From Brachypodium distachyon (taxonomy: Eukaryota > Streptophyta > Magnoliopsida > Poales > Poaceae), in NCBI RefSeq assembly GCF_000005505.3, contig NC_016134.3, positions 33,294,150 to 33,358,149 on the forward strand: a stretch of DNA of 64,000 nt, in the 5' to 3' direction. Shown here piece after piece: positions 1 through 10,637 of this stretch (position 1 is the stretch's first letter; every line of letters starts with the position of its first letter). The position numbers and the translations under genes were made by a program. The notes beneath the pieces were generated by a model. The model searched no databases. It was not told where the DNA came from and saw only the letters and a list, made by a program, of their open reading frames with translations.

Positions 1-3000
1 CGGAGTTCATCGTCGTCACCATACTTAGTAAGGCAAATGCAGCACACCTGCACCAATATCAGGAGATGTTGACAGTTACGACACGTGAATCATGCTGAGA
101 AACAGAGCAAATGTGCCCATGTGAGTATATTGAGAACTGATATGGTGCAGTATTTGGAGAACTGGCATCAAGTTAATAGTGGCAAAGCTGTGAAGAGTAG
201 GTACACTAACAAATATCAACCAAGCCACGCAGTTTCAGAAAAAAAAAAGCCGCATGGAGTAGCTAGCAATAACCTAAGAGGGAACATGCAAAGCTATAGT
301 ATAATAGAAGAAGGTGGTCCTTACAAATCAAGAATATCTCCCTAAAGCACTTGAGATCAATCTGTGCTACACAATGAGAATAGAATATATTTCCATGCTT
401 GTCTGGAGAAGTTGTATAGAAAAATCATCGACTATACCACTTATTGATAAATATTCTGAAGGTAGACCAATAAATGAACCACATAATACCGAGTGTTTAT
501 GCTGCCACTTGCATTGATTATAGGTATCTTTACTAAATTATGAAGTATATGAAAGATGATAGCAAGTCCCTACTTGTCGAATACCATGACACTGGAAAAG
601 GAAGTGGAATATATACTCACAGCATCTTCAGCTGAAACAGTTCTTTCCTTCTTAGTCCCTGGGCCCAGGATGCCACCCTCGCTAAGATTCTCTGAGCTCG
701 AAGCATAGTCAAGCCCCCAGTTTTTGCTCCGTCTTGGTTTGAATTTATAGGTTGGCAGTGCTTCAATTAGCTCTTGAGTAGCTCCTCTAGTTTGACCCAA
801 ATCCTCTTGGAGGCGCAGAACAGAAATTAAGCATGGAAAGCAGCAGCATATCGCTGCACACATGATGAAAGGAACAGCATACCCAACACAACTAAGTGCA
901 AGGAATGCTAAACATAGCCTAGAATGGGGAGCAGAGTCAGTTGGGAGTTCAAAATGTAATGAAAGAAACAGTTAGCAATGCAACTACCTATACATATTGG
1001 GAGCGTCCTGAGCATCTGAAGAAGTGCCACGCCCACCAAAAATCCACACATTGCCAACAACAAACCATACAGCAAAGAAACAGTCTACAGCTGTCTTGGA
1101 ATGGTAAGCCAGTATGCTGGGCCTGTAATGCATAATTACGTCAGATAACAGCACTCATTCATTTCAAATTGGTGCATACAGCCAGATATTAATTATAATA
1201 CGCACATCCCCTGGCTCTACAAGTTAGGAACCAAATATGAATACTTAAGACTAGAGTAAACTATCAGCAATCTCACTCTAGCTAAACAGGACATTTTATG
1301 TTTCACATCATTGCATGCTTCTCTCAAGCACAACACAGAAGGGATCATCCCACAACCACTCTAGTGAGAAATCTGAAGGAGACATGATAATATTATGCCA
1401 TGGAGTGAGAATTGCAGTAGCCCATGGTACAAATTTCTAGTACTCTTCTATACTTCCACAGTAAAAATGAGCAAACATAAAATTAAATAGGGTTATAGAA
1501 CCACTGAATTGTAGAATCCTTCATGTATTTTCTTTCTTTTCTCTTTTGGGCGGAACTTCGCGTGGTAATTTTAATTTATATATGCTACTCCCTCCGATCC
1601 ATAAATAGTGTCGCCCATTTTGTATTAAGTTAGTACAAATTTTGTACTACGTGGGTGACACTTTTTATGGATCGGAGGGAGTAAAAGATATGAATGCATC
1701 ACAATCTGTGGTGACACAATATTCTTTAACTTTGAAGTGATTGATCGTGGGCTATGGCACACTAAAATTGATATCAGACATATCATTAGTGACATACACA
1801 AGTAATTAGATTGGTACATATTAAGTAAACAAATCAACATGATATTGCTCACAAGTGAATAATTCTACAATTATTTACTGGGCAATCAAAAGACCTGCAA
1901 AATTGTCCTTTCCAAATTCAAAACTCTTAGAAAGCCACCTAAATGAGTTCTTCATTTTTCAAGTTCTTACAACTGACCAGGTTAAACTGGCAAGCCATAC
2001 AAAGAATGTACCATTGCAAGATAAGCATAGATAGGGAGAAGTACTGGAGAGAAGATATCCCTATGCTAATTTATATAAATTATCGTGGTGACTATAGAAA
2101 ATGCTAAAATTAAAATAAAACTGATCTCTATAAACTGGGAATCTCATTTACTCATTGGTACTGGAGAGAAGACATCGCTAATTCGCTATGCTAATTTATA
2201 TAAATTATTGTGGATTGTGGTGACTCTAGAAAATGCTACAATGTAAAATAAAACTGATCTCTATAAACTGAGAATTTCATTTACTTATTTCGCATGCGGC
2301 ATTATGACCTTTGTTTAATTCTTCTCACAGATTCGTTTTCATATTGTATTTTTTTTCCTACAGTTGCCAGTTGCCACTGAATATAACATAAACTAATGTA
2401 ACATCATTAAATAAAACAGTTTTCTTCGTAATTTCATTCCAATTTAACAATTAATTTGTTCATAGCACTTTTCAGATTTTTGGATAAAACATACGACATT
2501 ACAGGACATACTGTGCATCGAAGGATTTCTCAATAAATAGAAGCTTAGGAAACATAACGTGAGTAAAAAAAATTCACCTTGGACAAGAAACTGTGATACA
2601 CCCAAGATGCAAGACAGTACCACTGGTACGCTGATTGCGTCCTTCTGATGATTGAGAGGATGTCAGGGTAGGATAAGTGGTAGGTGGCTGTTCAGGTTCT
2701 TCCTCCGAAGGTCTGTTTCGATGGACATAGCGCCAATAAATAAGAGGAAGACTTGCAACGCAGCCAACTGTATAACCAATTATCCATGCAAACAAAGGGG
2801 CATGGGGAAGTTCATGAGTTGAAAGGATGAGGATGACAATAGCAGCTATAATCTGTGCTACATATATGACAAGTTCAAACGATATCCATAAACCAGAATT
2901 CCACAGACTTCTTCCATGACTATAGATACTATCTCTTCTAGGAAATGATAAACTGTTGGAGTTATATGCAGTTGGAGAGGTTGATGCTGAAGATTCTGGT

Positions 3001-3155
3001 GACGGAGTTCGTGTGCTTGTCGAAGGCCTATCTTCCTGATGTGGTTCATCTGTATCACTGTGCAGATCTTGATGACCGGTAGATGTTGATGCAGTTTCTC
3101 CATGTGCCACATTTATAACATGCTCGTGTGCATCATCACAGGTAGCATGCTCCAT
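1..3155 (-). CDS. RING-H2 membrane E3 ubiquitin ligase, 3' end cut by window edge
   Basis: Four coding exons read right to left: 3155-2578, 1122-988, 918-621 and 47-1 (truncated). Splice sites are GT/AG and the phases join cleanly (AG|G codons at the first two junctions, phase 0 at the last). About 352 residues are visible. They run: Ser/Thr-rich N-terminus; hydrophobic segments around LWISFELVIYVAQIIAAIV and FAWIIGYTVGCVASLPLIYW; a third at DCFFAVWFVVGNVWIFGG; a fourth with a cysteine cluster (AAICCCFPCLISVL). The last 47 bases encode VCCICLTKYGDDDELR, the first half of a C3H2C3 RING. The layout matches plant At1g12760/At1g63170-like ligases, which are membrane-anchored ubiquitin transferases. 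The start is the ATG at 3155, with an in-frame stop just upstream. A Stowaway sits in the 1.45-kb first coding intron. Substrate unknown. The family call is firm; the full RING lies outside the window. Confidence 0.9.
1588..1681. mobile_element. Stowaway MITE in RING ligase intron
   Basis: A 94-bp palindromic element with CTCCCTCCGATCC ends, directly flanked by TA at 1586-1587 and 1682-1683. The ends fold on each other over most of the length. It is non-coding. The Stowaway (Tc1/mariner-type) call rests on end sequence and TA duplication. Confidence 0.9.
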
Positions 3156-3596
3156 CAACAACTTGGATTTATCACTTTCAGCTTAATTCTAATCACAAAA
3201 AGGCACACACATACTCATCTTGGCTAACCATATGGGGATTCACCATCTTTTTAACCAGGAGCTGACAAAGGTCTGTGTTCTAGTGCAAATAGAGCAGAGG
3301 AGGATGTTGATTCTCGTATAATGTACACAACTTTAGTCTGTGCCTTATGATAACTTCACTTGCTTCATGGAAAATTCCAACTGAAAATTCCAAATTAGAA
3401 AACAAAGAACCTCTCACACATAGTGTTCCAAACATACAAAATGAAATTGAAGACTCAATCATGCATATAGTAGATTGACGAAGAATAAAAATGACCGTGA
3501 CAGACAAAGCAGTAATTGGGAGTGAAAACTCCAATTCTTGAAGAGTACAATCCTGCTTATTCTTTTTTTCCAAAAGAATACTCATCATGTTTATTA

Positions 3597-3849
3597 CTCC
3601 CTCCAATTCACAAAAAGCTGACATTCTTTACATGAATCTACTCAAACTTTCAAAACTTTGGCTACCAATATTTTCTAAATATTTCAATCACTTGGGAATC
3701 CTATGTGTTGATTTGTCCCCAGACTTGTTTAATAGTATCATAGATTTACCATGTTCCATAATTATAATACAATAAAAATTCATAGTCAAAGCTGTGTTTT
3801 GGAAACCATGGCAATGTCCAAATGTCAGTTTTTTGTGAAATGGGGGGAG
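3597..3849. mobile_element. Stowaway-type MITE in leader intron
   Basis: A 253-bp element with about 30-bp inverted ends (CTCCCTCCAATTCACAAAAA matched by TTTTGTGAAATGGGGGGAG) and TA on both sides. The interior is AT-rich and non-coding. Confidence 0.85.
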
Positions 3850-4652
3850 TACACCATGGGCATGAGTACAAGAGAAAAAAATTATCGACCAATAAGGTTT
3901 TTATTTTCAACATTATTAATTGGCATATACAAATTCGTAGGACATTAAGGAGTAGAGACATCTTGAATCCAAGACTACAGAAACCATATCAGAAAGTCTC
4001 TAGACAGCCCTGGTCAATATCACTACTCTCCAAGCAAATAAGTTCTGCTATGACATAGTATCATGCTAAACCCATCAGTATCTAAACTAAAGCAAGCAAC
4101 AACGATTGAACCATTTCAGGTGCAAGCTATTCTAGTTCGAGCTTTCAGAAACGACAACTCAATCGAAGTACGTTTCTTCCCGAATAGAAAAAAATGAAGC
4201 AGTATTAACAATTAGAAACTCAATTAAAGCAAGTCCCCAGTCAATCTGCTCCAATTATTTTCCCTTGTAGTCTGAAGAGTGAAAGCTAAACTCCATCCAT
4301 CACCGCAGACGAACTTACGCAATAATAATCACACGAGGCAATACCCCAAATCATGAACATAACTGAAAAACAAAACTCAAAATAATTACGGTAAACCAAG
4401 AAACTGTGGCCGACACCTACTGCTGACAAAAAGGCAAGAAAATCCACACAAAACGCTACAGATCTCATCCTAACAACGAAGCCCCTTACTAGCAAATCCC
4501 TACCGCTCCATACGCTCCCAACAAAATAAAAAGAACCCAAGAAATTGCCGAAACCATCCCAACAGTGAATCTTGCTACAGAGAGCAAAAACCACAAAAAG
4601 ATGATTCAAGAGCTCAAGAACTGAACAAAGAGAAGAGCACCGAAGAACTCAC

Positions 4653-4830
4653 CGAATCCCTAGATCAATTGGTCCCCTAATCGACGGGGCTCCCGCGGTC
4701 TTCTGAGGGGTGGCCACGAGGGAAGGGAAGGGACTCAGGGAGGCAGAGCCGGGGTCCCTTTCGCGAAAGCGACTCAATTCATTTCCTCCGCCTCTTCTCA
4801 TCTTCGGTGAACGGTGGACGTCCTGCCGCG
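4653..4830 (-). other. Probable 5' UTR exon of the RING ligase gene
   Basis: On the minus strand a consensus donor (G|GTGAGTT) lies at 4652. A matching acceptor (TTAAG|CTG) lies at 3181, 26 bases before the ATG. This suggests a non-coding first exon and a leader intron of about 1.47 kb that contains the 253-bp Stowaway at 3597-3849. The upstream limit is approximate, because no TATA box was recognised. The exon is inferred from splice signals and GC content only. Confidence 0.45.
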
Positions 4831-4839
4831 CATCCGTGC

Positions 4840-6220
4840 TCCTGGTCCATGGACGGCAGTCAGACGAGTCGGTGGATGCGTTGGAGGGTGACACCGTGAA
4901 AGGATCCGTTGCCCCCGTGGGGATAGTCTATGCGGGTGGGAGGGGGTGCGGAGCTTGGCTTCGCGTGCGAAGAACGTGTCGGTCCAACTCTCTTCCTTCT
5001 TGTCTTTTTTTCCTTTTCTTTGTGCGGTACATTATTTTATTTTTTCAGGAGCGTTTTTATTTTGTTTTGAGGTCAGTTTCATCTGCAATATACTCTATCT
5101 GTCTCGTATTAACCTCTATGTCTCATGTTAACCGACCCAACTTTATCGAGATACGTATGTATCTACACACGAAAACGCTGCTAGATTACGACACTTATTA
5201 TGAAACGGATAGATTAATTACTGACCGGAGGAGGCTCAGGATGAAATTATGACAGAGAAAATTGAGAGGGCCACCACTGTCTAACTGACTAACTCTTCAG
5301 CAAGGGAGAACATTACACTTTAACCAGCTTAACTGTGTTGAGATAAAAAGAGATGGATCATGGATTGGAGCGTCGCAGTGTTGAGCAGACTATTTTTTAT
5401 GTTTCCAATCTATTGATGTCCTTGAGATATACTTTTTTTACAATGATTATTGCTCAATTTATTTGGAGTATTAGATAAGTTTGTGTAAATTTCACAAAAA
5501 TAATATTCATATACTCTCAACGACATTTCACATTTGGTTCACAAACTTTTGATTTCAAGTCTAGTACTCTCTTCGTTTCATAAAGATTGGTATGAATTTG
5601 AATTAGCTCTAGATCGAAGAAAGTATCTTTTGGTAACGCAACCTGTTGGAGGAATTTCATGGACAGGATCGTGGGTCCAATAAAACTCAAACCAAACCCA
5701 AAGTGTGAGGCATTTCCATCAAAATGCCAACAAGGTCTAGTCAAGTCAATAAATGACTCAGATGGAGGAAAGGAACCTGATAAAAACACAAGAAGAACCG
5801 GTGCCTTGAACAAAATTGAAAAAACAAATTGTTTATAAGGCCTTAAGTAGAGTTTAAATTCCCATGAGACTCGGTTGGTATGTGCTTGAAATCAGAAGGC
5901 CAACATCTTCTCTACTGCATAAAGACCCAAGGGTCAAGGAAACTATAGAAGGACTCGTGATTTTTGTGAAACTACAAAGAGACCCAAGGAATCCAAGATA
6001 TTCGGGAAAGTATCATTGCTAAAGCAACAACCAATATTGCTCAAAAATATTATAACTTTAGATAAATGGTTATAGATACCTAAAAATCATCAAAACTCAC
6101 TAGGCTAACATGAAAATATCTAGGAAGTGCCAAGAAAATTTCACACATACTGAGGAGAGTTTCTTAAAATCTAAGAAAATATCTAGTATCCACATGTAAC
6201 TATGCAATCTGAAGTTTAAT
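4840..6220. other. Intergenic, no gene recognised
   Basis: Upstream region of the RING ligase gene. It starts moderately GC-rich (promoter side) and becomes AT-rich. No coding exon, RNA gene or element with clear ends was found. Confidence 0.6.
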
Positions 6221-6221
6221 T

Positions 6222-6303
6222 CTCCCTCCGATCCTTATTACTTGTCCCAGATTTAGTCCAAAGTTGAACTAAATCAACGGCAAGTAACATGGGTCAAAGG
6301 GAG
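6222..6303. mobile_element. Short Stowaway-like MITE, degenerate
   Basis: About 82 bp between CTCCCTCCGATCC and GGGTCAAAGGGAG, with complementary sub-ends (TTACTTGTCCCA and CAAGTAACATGGG). One TA is degenerate. Confidence 0.65.
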
Positions 6304-6461
6304 TATCATATTTTCCATAATTATTATCAAAATTTATTTATTTTGAAATAAAATATTGTTTAATCTCCCGAAGGCAATTTCTGCCATTTCTTTGTTTAGT
6401 TATTATAGGAACCTCTGTAGCTAATAAATAGATGTTTCTTGGCTCCGACCTCTAAATAGTA

Positions 6462-6640
6462 CTCCCTCCGTTTGGGAATATAAGGCTTATATTGAAGTTC
6501 ATGTCATACTTTGACCAACAATTATATTTAGTATATGTACATAGGAGTTATACCATTAGAAAGAGTTTTTCGATACGAATCCAACAATATATATTTTGTG
6601 CTGCAATAATCTCATATTACTAATGTAATTTTCGGTCAAA
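6462..6640. mobile_element. One-ended Stowaway-like remnant
   Basis: Begins TA-CTCCCTCCGTTTGGGAATATAAGG, a typical cereal MITE terminus. A convincing matching right end is missing; the limit near 6640 is set by the weak partner TTTTCGGTCAAA. Confidence 0.45.
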
Positions 6641-6644
6641 AGCC

Positions 6645-8140
6645 CTCATGTGCTCTTTTTTTAGTGGTGGTGTGGTGGGGGGTGGGGGGGAGGGGGCAGG
6701 TGCTCTTGTTGACAGGATGGCAGGGGCAAACGGGCTCGAATGGGAGATGGGCTAGGTCATCCCTCAGCCAGATGGGCCAAGGGAATGGATTAGGCCCAAG
6801 AGAGAGATGGTAGTTATTTGGACCTAGGTTATGAGCTTAGGCCCGAGTAGAAGAGAGGTTGGATCTCCGGCCTTTCGGCCCAAGAAATAGGAAAGCCTTT
6901 TCATCAAACAAAGGGATTACTCTCAAAAAAAAACCGAAGGGATCACACCGAGACCAAAACGGGCACCTTGGCATTACATGTTCATGAAAGTTAATGGCAC
7001 AGGTGAATTTCTGATTATTTTTGGTGCCGAAACTATTTTGATATACAAGGAAGAACGTCACAAACAAGAGTCTGCTATATTTGATGACTTGTACGGTGAC
7101 GTACACGCCACACTAACACCTAGCTTATCGAACATCAATACCTCGTATATATTAGTACAAGTGTGATCTGAGGAAGAGAACAAGTTGAAAAGTGAAATGT
7201 AAGATCATCTCTAGAAGCTACCGATCTTTCCAAATCACGAAAACACCGATTCGGTCGACCGAACTCGTGTTATTCGGTTTCACTTTTACCCGACTAGAAC
7301 AGAACCCATAAACTGGCCCGACCAGAACAGAACCCGCAAACTAGCCCGGGAGGAAAGTGAGCCACGGGAGGGCCGCCGCCGCCGGGAACCGCCTTCGAAC
7401 CGGTGTAGCACGCTTTGGGGTACTCCATGCCAGACTTTTTTGCGACGGGGCCGGGCCGGTCCGAGCTCAGGCGAGTTGATCTACGGCGGCGACGGCGAGT
7501 GGCAGCTTGGGCGCGCAGCGGAAATTTTCGTCCCGCCAAAGCTGCGTGGTGTGTTTCGGTTCCCGGCCCACCCGATCTCTCGGATCCGAGTATATTGTGA
7601 TTTTTCACCCGCGAGATCGGATTCCTGAATTTTTTTTGCCATTCAGTCCCCCTATTCGGTATCTACTCGGGTCCCTTTTTTCCTCCCGAATTCTTAAAGT
7701 GGTGGTTATATCTCGGTTGTTGCTCTAGCGAAGGTACAAGCATGAGCGGTCTAGTCCTTCTCTCCGTCGGGATCTGTACTTGTGCAACCTGGCCGTCTAA
7801 TTTGAAGATCATATAGTTCTCAAAATTCGCTTGAAAGAAACACAAGAGGTGGGGTGCCCATTCCTACCATAGAATTTTCCATGAACATGATAGAATCAAA
7901 CAACAAAATTGCTGTTGTCTGGCTCGGAGGAAGAAACTCTAATCGTCAAAACATGACACATGATTTCACAAAATAAAGTTACAAATTTCAGAACCAACTA
8001 TGCTGGATAGGCTCACACTTGTATCGTATTTTTAATGGAAGAGAAAAAACCACAGCATAGGCACACGTTAACGTGGTAGCCTCCTTGTTGAAAGCAGAGT
8101 AACTTAAACGCATACATTGGAAGCAACCTATTGCCCACTT
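6645..8140. other. Intergenic, no gene recognised
   Basis: AT-rich DNA with a GC-rich patch at about 7300-7600. Open frames in the patch overlap each other in several frames and resemble no family, so they look like compositional artefacts. The last few hundred bases are the 3' flank of the O-methyltransferase gene. Confidence 0.5.
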
Positions 8141-9391
8141 TTACGGATAGATCTCAATTACTGAAAGGGGACCCAGCACCGGCATGATTTTGTAGTCGTC
8201 ACTGAATCCAGCGTCAGAAAATATGGCTTTCCACTCACTCTCGTCTCGTTCCGCCCCGTTTACGTACATCATGAACATGTTCTGTATGGCTTCCATCTCG
8301 CTGACTTTGCTGTCCCCCAGCACCGATCCCCTCACCATGTCTATGATGATGACCTTTCCTCCAGCATTCCTAGCAGGGATGGCTTCCTTGCAACGTGCAA
8401 GTATCTTGACGCAGTCGTCGTGACCCCAGTGATTCAAAACGTTCTACAACAACGGACATAGAGAACCAATTTGAAGGTCTAAAGAGGACAAACCATTCAG
8501 TGAAAGAAGAGTATGCAATCAAATTGACGAGTATCCGTAAACAAGTGATATTGATACCTTGAGTAAGGCAGCGTTGGCAGACGGAACGGATTCAAACATG
8601 TCACCGGCGACGAATTGCAGATTGCCCTCACCGGCGGCGCCGGCGGCGGCCTGCTGGCCGACAACGTGAGGAAGGTCCAGCACGGTGCACTTGATGCGCG
8701 GGAAAGCCTTGGCGATGACCTGCGTGCCGGCGCCATTGCCGCCGCCGACGTCGACCAGCGAGCTCAGCCCGCGGAAGATGCGGCCCTTGTCGAAAATCAC
8801 GACCTCCAGGAAGAGCTGGCTGTCGGCGGCCATGGACTCGTTCAGCACGCCGTTCAGCGCGGCGTCCTTGCTGGCCATCTCCGCCTGGGCGCAGCCGTGC
8901 GCCAGCTCGAAGAGAGAGCCGGAGCCGGAGCTACTGCCGGCTCCGGCTGCCGCGGCCGCCGTCGTCGGCTCGCTCCTGAGCCAGTCGCTCATGCTGAAGA
9001 AGGAGGAGACGACGAGAGGGTTCGTCAGGAAGGGCACCACGGGGGAGATGTTGCGGTAGCCCACGAGGAATCGGCCCGCCGTGGTCAGCCCGTACACGAC
9101 GGCTCCGGAGCCGCCCTGATCAGCCGGCTTGGCGGTGAAGATGCCGGAAGCGCTGAGGAGTTCCATGACGCGTTTGATGTCCGGGAGCCTGGCCGGATGC
9201 ACCGAGGCGTCGCTCGCGATTTCGGCGAGCGTGGCAGAGCCGCCGCGGCGGTGAATGGCGGCCGGGATGCCGAGATCCACGGCGCATTTGAGCGCCATGG
9301 ACTTGACGTAGCCGATCGTGTGGTTGTGGAGCTCGGCGAGAGCTACCAGCAAGTCCTGAGGACTCACTTCGGCCAAGAGTTTAAGCCCCAT
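8141..9391 (-). CDS. Plant O-methyltransferase, ZRP4 / resorcinol-OMT type
   Basis: Two exons, 9391-8558 and 8443-8141, joined in phase 0 across a 114-bp GT/AG intron, give 378 residues, the usual length for class II SAM-dependent plant OMTs. The N-terminal part is the dimerisation domain. The SAM-binding motif LVDVGGGNG is at about 212-220, followed by CTVLDLPHVV and GDMFESVP. The C-terminus DYKIMPVLGPLSVIEIYP matches the ZRP4-like group, which includes sorghum alkylresorcinol OMT. It should act in the cytosol, transferring a methyl group to a phenolic hydroxyl. Oddities: the usual K-x-x-L-H-[DN]-W is K-N-V-L-N-H-W here (278-284), so His sits one place later than the catalytic base; an Ala/Gly/Ser-rich insert lies at about 144-160. 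The intron position is standard for the family. A TATA box lies about 75 bp upstream. Substrate unproven. Confidence 0.9.
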
Positions 9392-9463
9392 GTCGATCTG
9401 CTAGAGTTTAGTTCGCTGCAAATCAAAGCTTGTATGTGCAGCCTTTGGCTCAGTTTTTGGTCC

Positions 9464-9470
9464 CTTTATA
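9464..9470 (-). promoter_or_regulatory. TATA box of the O-methyltransferase gene
   Basis: TATAAAG on the minus strand, about 73-79 bp before the ATG at 9391. The spacing leaves a short leader, typical of plant promoters. Confidence 0.7.
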
Positions 9471-9479
9471 GAGGACGGA

Positions 9480-10428
9480 ACGAAATGATACACTGTAAGT
9501 ATCTCTCTAGCTGCCGTGTGAAACGGAAAAATAGGCCAAGAGAAGCAATTGCATCCGTCGACACAGAGTAAACTATTTACACTGTTGGTACTAATGAAAT
9601 TCCAACTGCAGAGGTTTAGAAGATCACGCACAAACAAGTTCGTACGGTCGAATTCAGGAATTTTATCGTTGCACACAAGAAAACATCCAAGGGAAACATC
9701 CAACACGCGTATGAGAAGAACACAAGAATCCATAACGAGACGCCTGCGGCTCGCGATGCAAGCACACTACTGCCAGGGGTATTCAAATACGGGTCCGCTT
9801 CAACCCGCCTCACACAACACTAGTCGCTTTCATTCATTAAATCTAGAGTAACTATTTTCCACTTTGCATGTTTGAACTATAGTTTTAACAAATAATTAAC
9901 TTACTGGCAAACAAATTAAATCATTCTCAATATGCTCGAAAGTGCTCGTAGGAGTGTGTGCGTTTGCAAGGGTGTGAGTGTCTGTGCTTGTAATGTGTTT
10001 GTAAAAAAAAATCATTATCAATATTTTAAAAGAAAATGAAATGGTTGGCTAGAAAGAACTAGCCAACCAAAAGTGTAAGGAGTCGATCATGAACGGGCAC
10101 CGGCTAGCAAACCAACCATGTTGCTAGCCGTTAGATCCTGAGGGGTTCATTACACACCTTCTGTTTGTAGCAAAAAAATGCCTTCAGCGCTACAAAAAAA
10201 TGCCTTCAGCAATCACGACCAGTTTGGCCCCCGAAAAATCAAACATTAGGCCAAAGATGACAGCCCATTCGAACATGTGCTATGGGGAATTTTATAGTTA
10301 GTCTAGTACTGGTACGGGCTATTCTGTCCTTTTAGAAAAAAAACTAATTTTCTAAATGGAACTAATTAATGAAAAGAAACTAATTTTCTAAATGGAACTA
10401 CTTAATATGAACAAAAGGGACAAAGCTA
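9480..10428. other. Upstream flank of the OMT gene; small hairpin, no gene
   Basis: AT-rich flank. A perfect 11-bp stem with a 6-nt loop lies at 10042-10069 (TGGTTGGCTAG / CTAGCCAACCA). A second, looser GGCTAGCAA/TTGCTAGCC pair follows at about 10102-10128. These look like a small palindromic repeat; nothing coding is seen. Confidence 0.45.
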
Positions 10429-10635
10429 CTCCATCCGTTTCCCAAAACATCTCATATCGATTTTTGCACTTGGAACAAGGCAATTATCGTTTTTAGCATC
10501 TGAGCATTCTTATTGGCTTAAAAGAAAATGAGTGTGGACAGTTATTGTCTAGGTGCGGGAGCCACGAGAAAATAAGATGTACTGTGTAATCCAGAAGAAA
10601 AAAATTATACGAGATGTTTTGTGAAACGGAGTGAG
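10429..10635. mobile_element. Stowaway-type MITE
   Basis: 207 bp with ends CTCCATCCGTTTCCCAAAAC and GTTTTGTGAAACGGAGTGAG, inverted to each other and flanked by TA on both sides. Non-coding. Confidence 0.85.
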
Positions 10636-10637
10636 TA

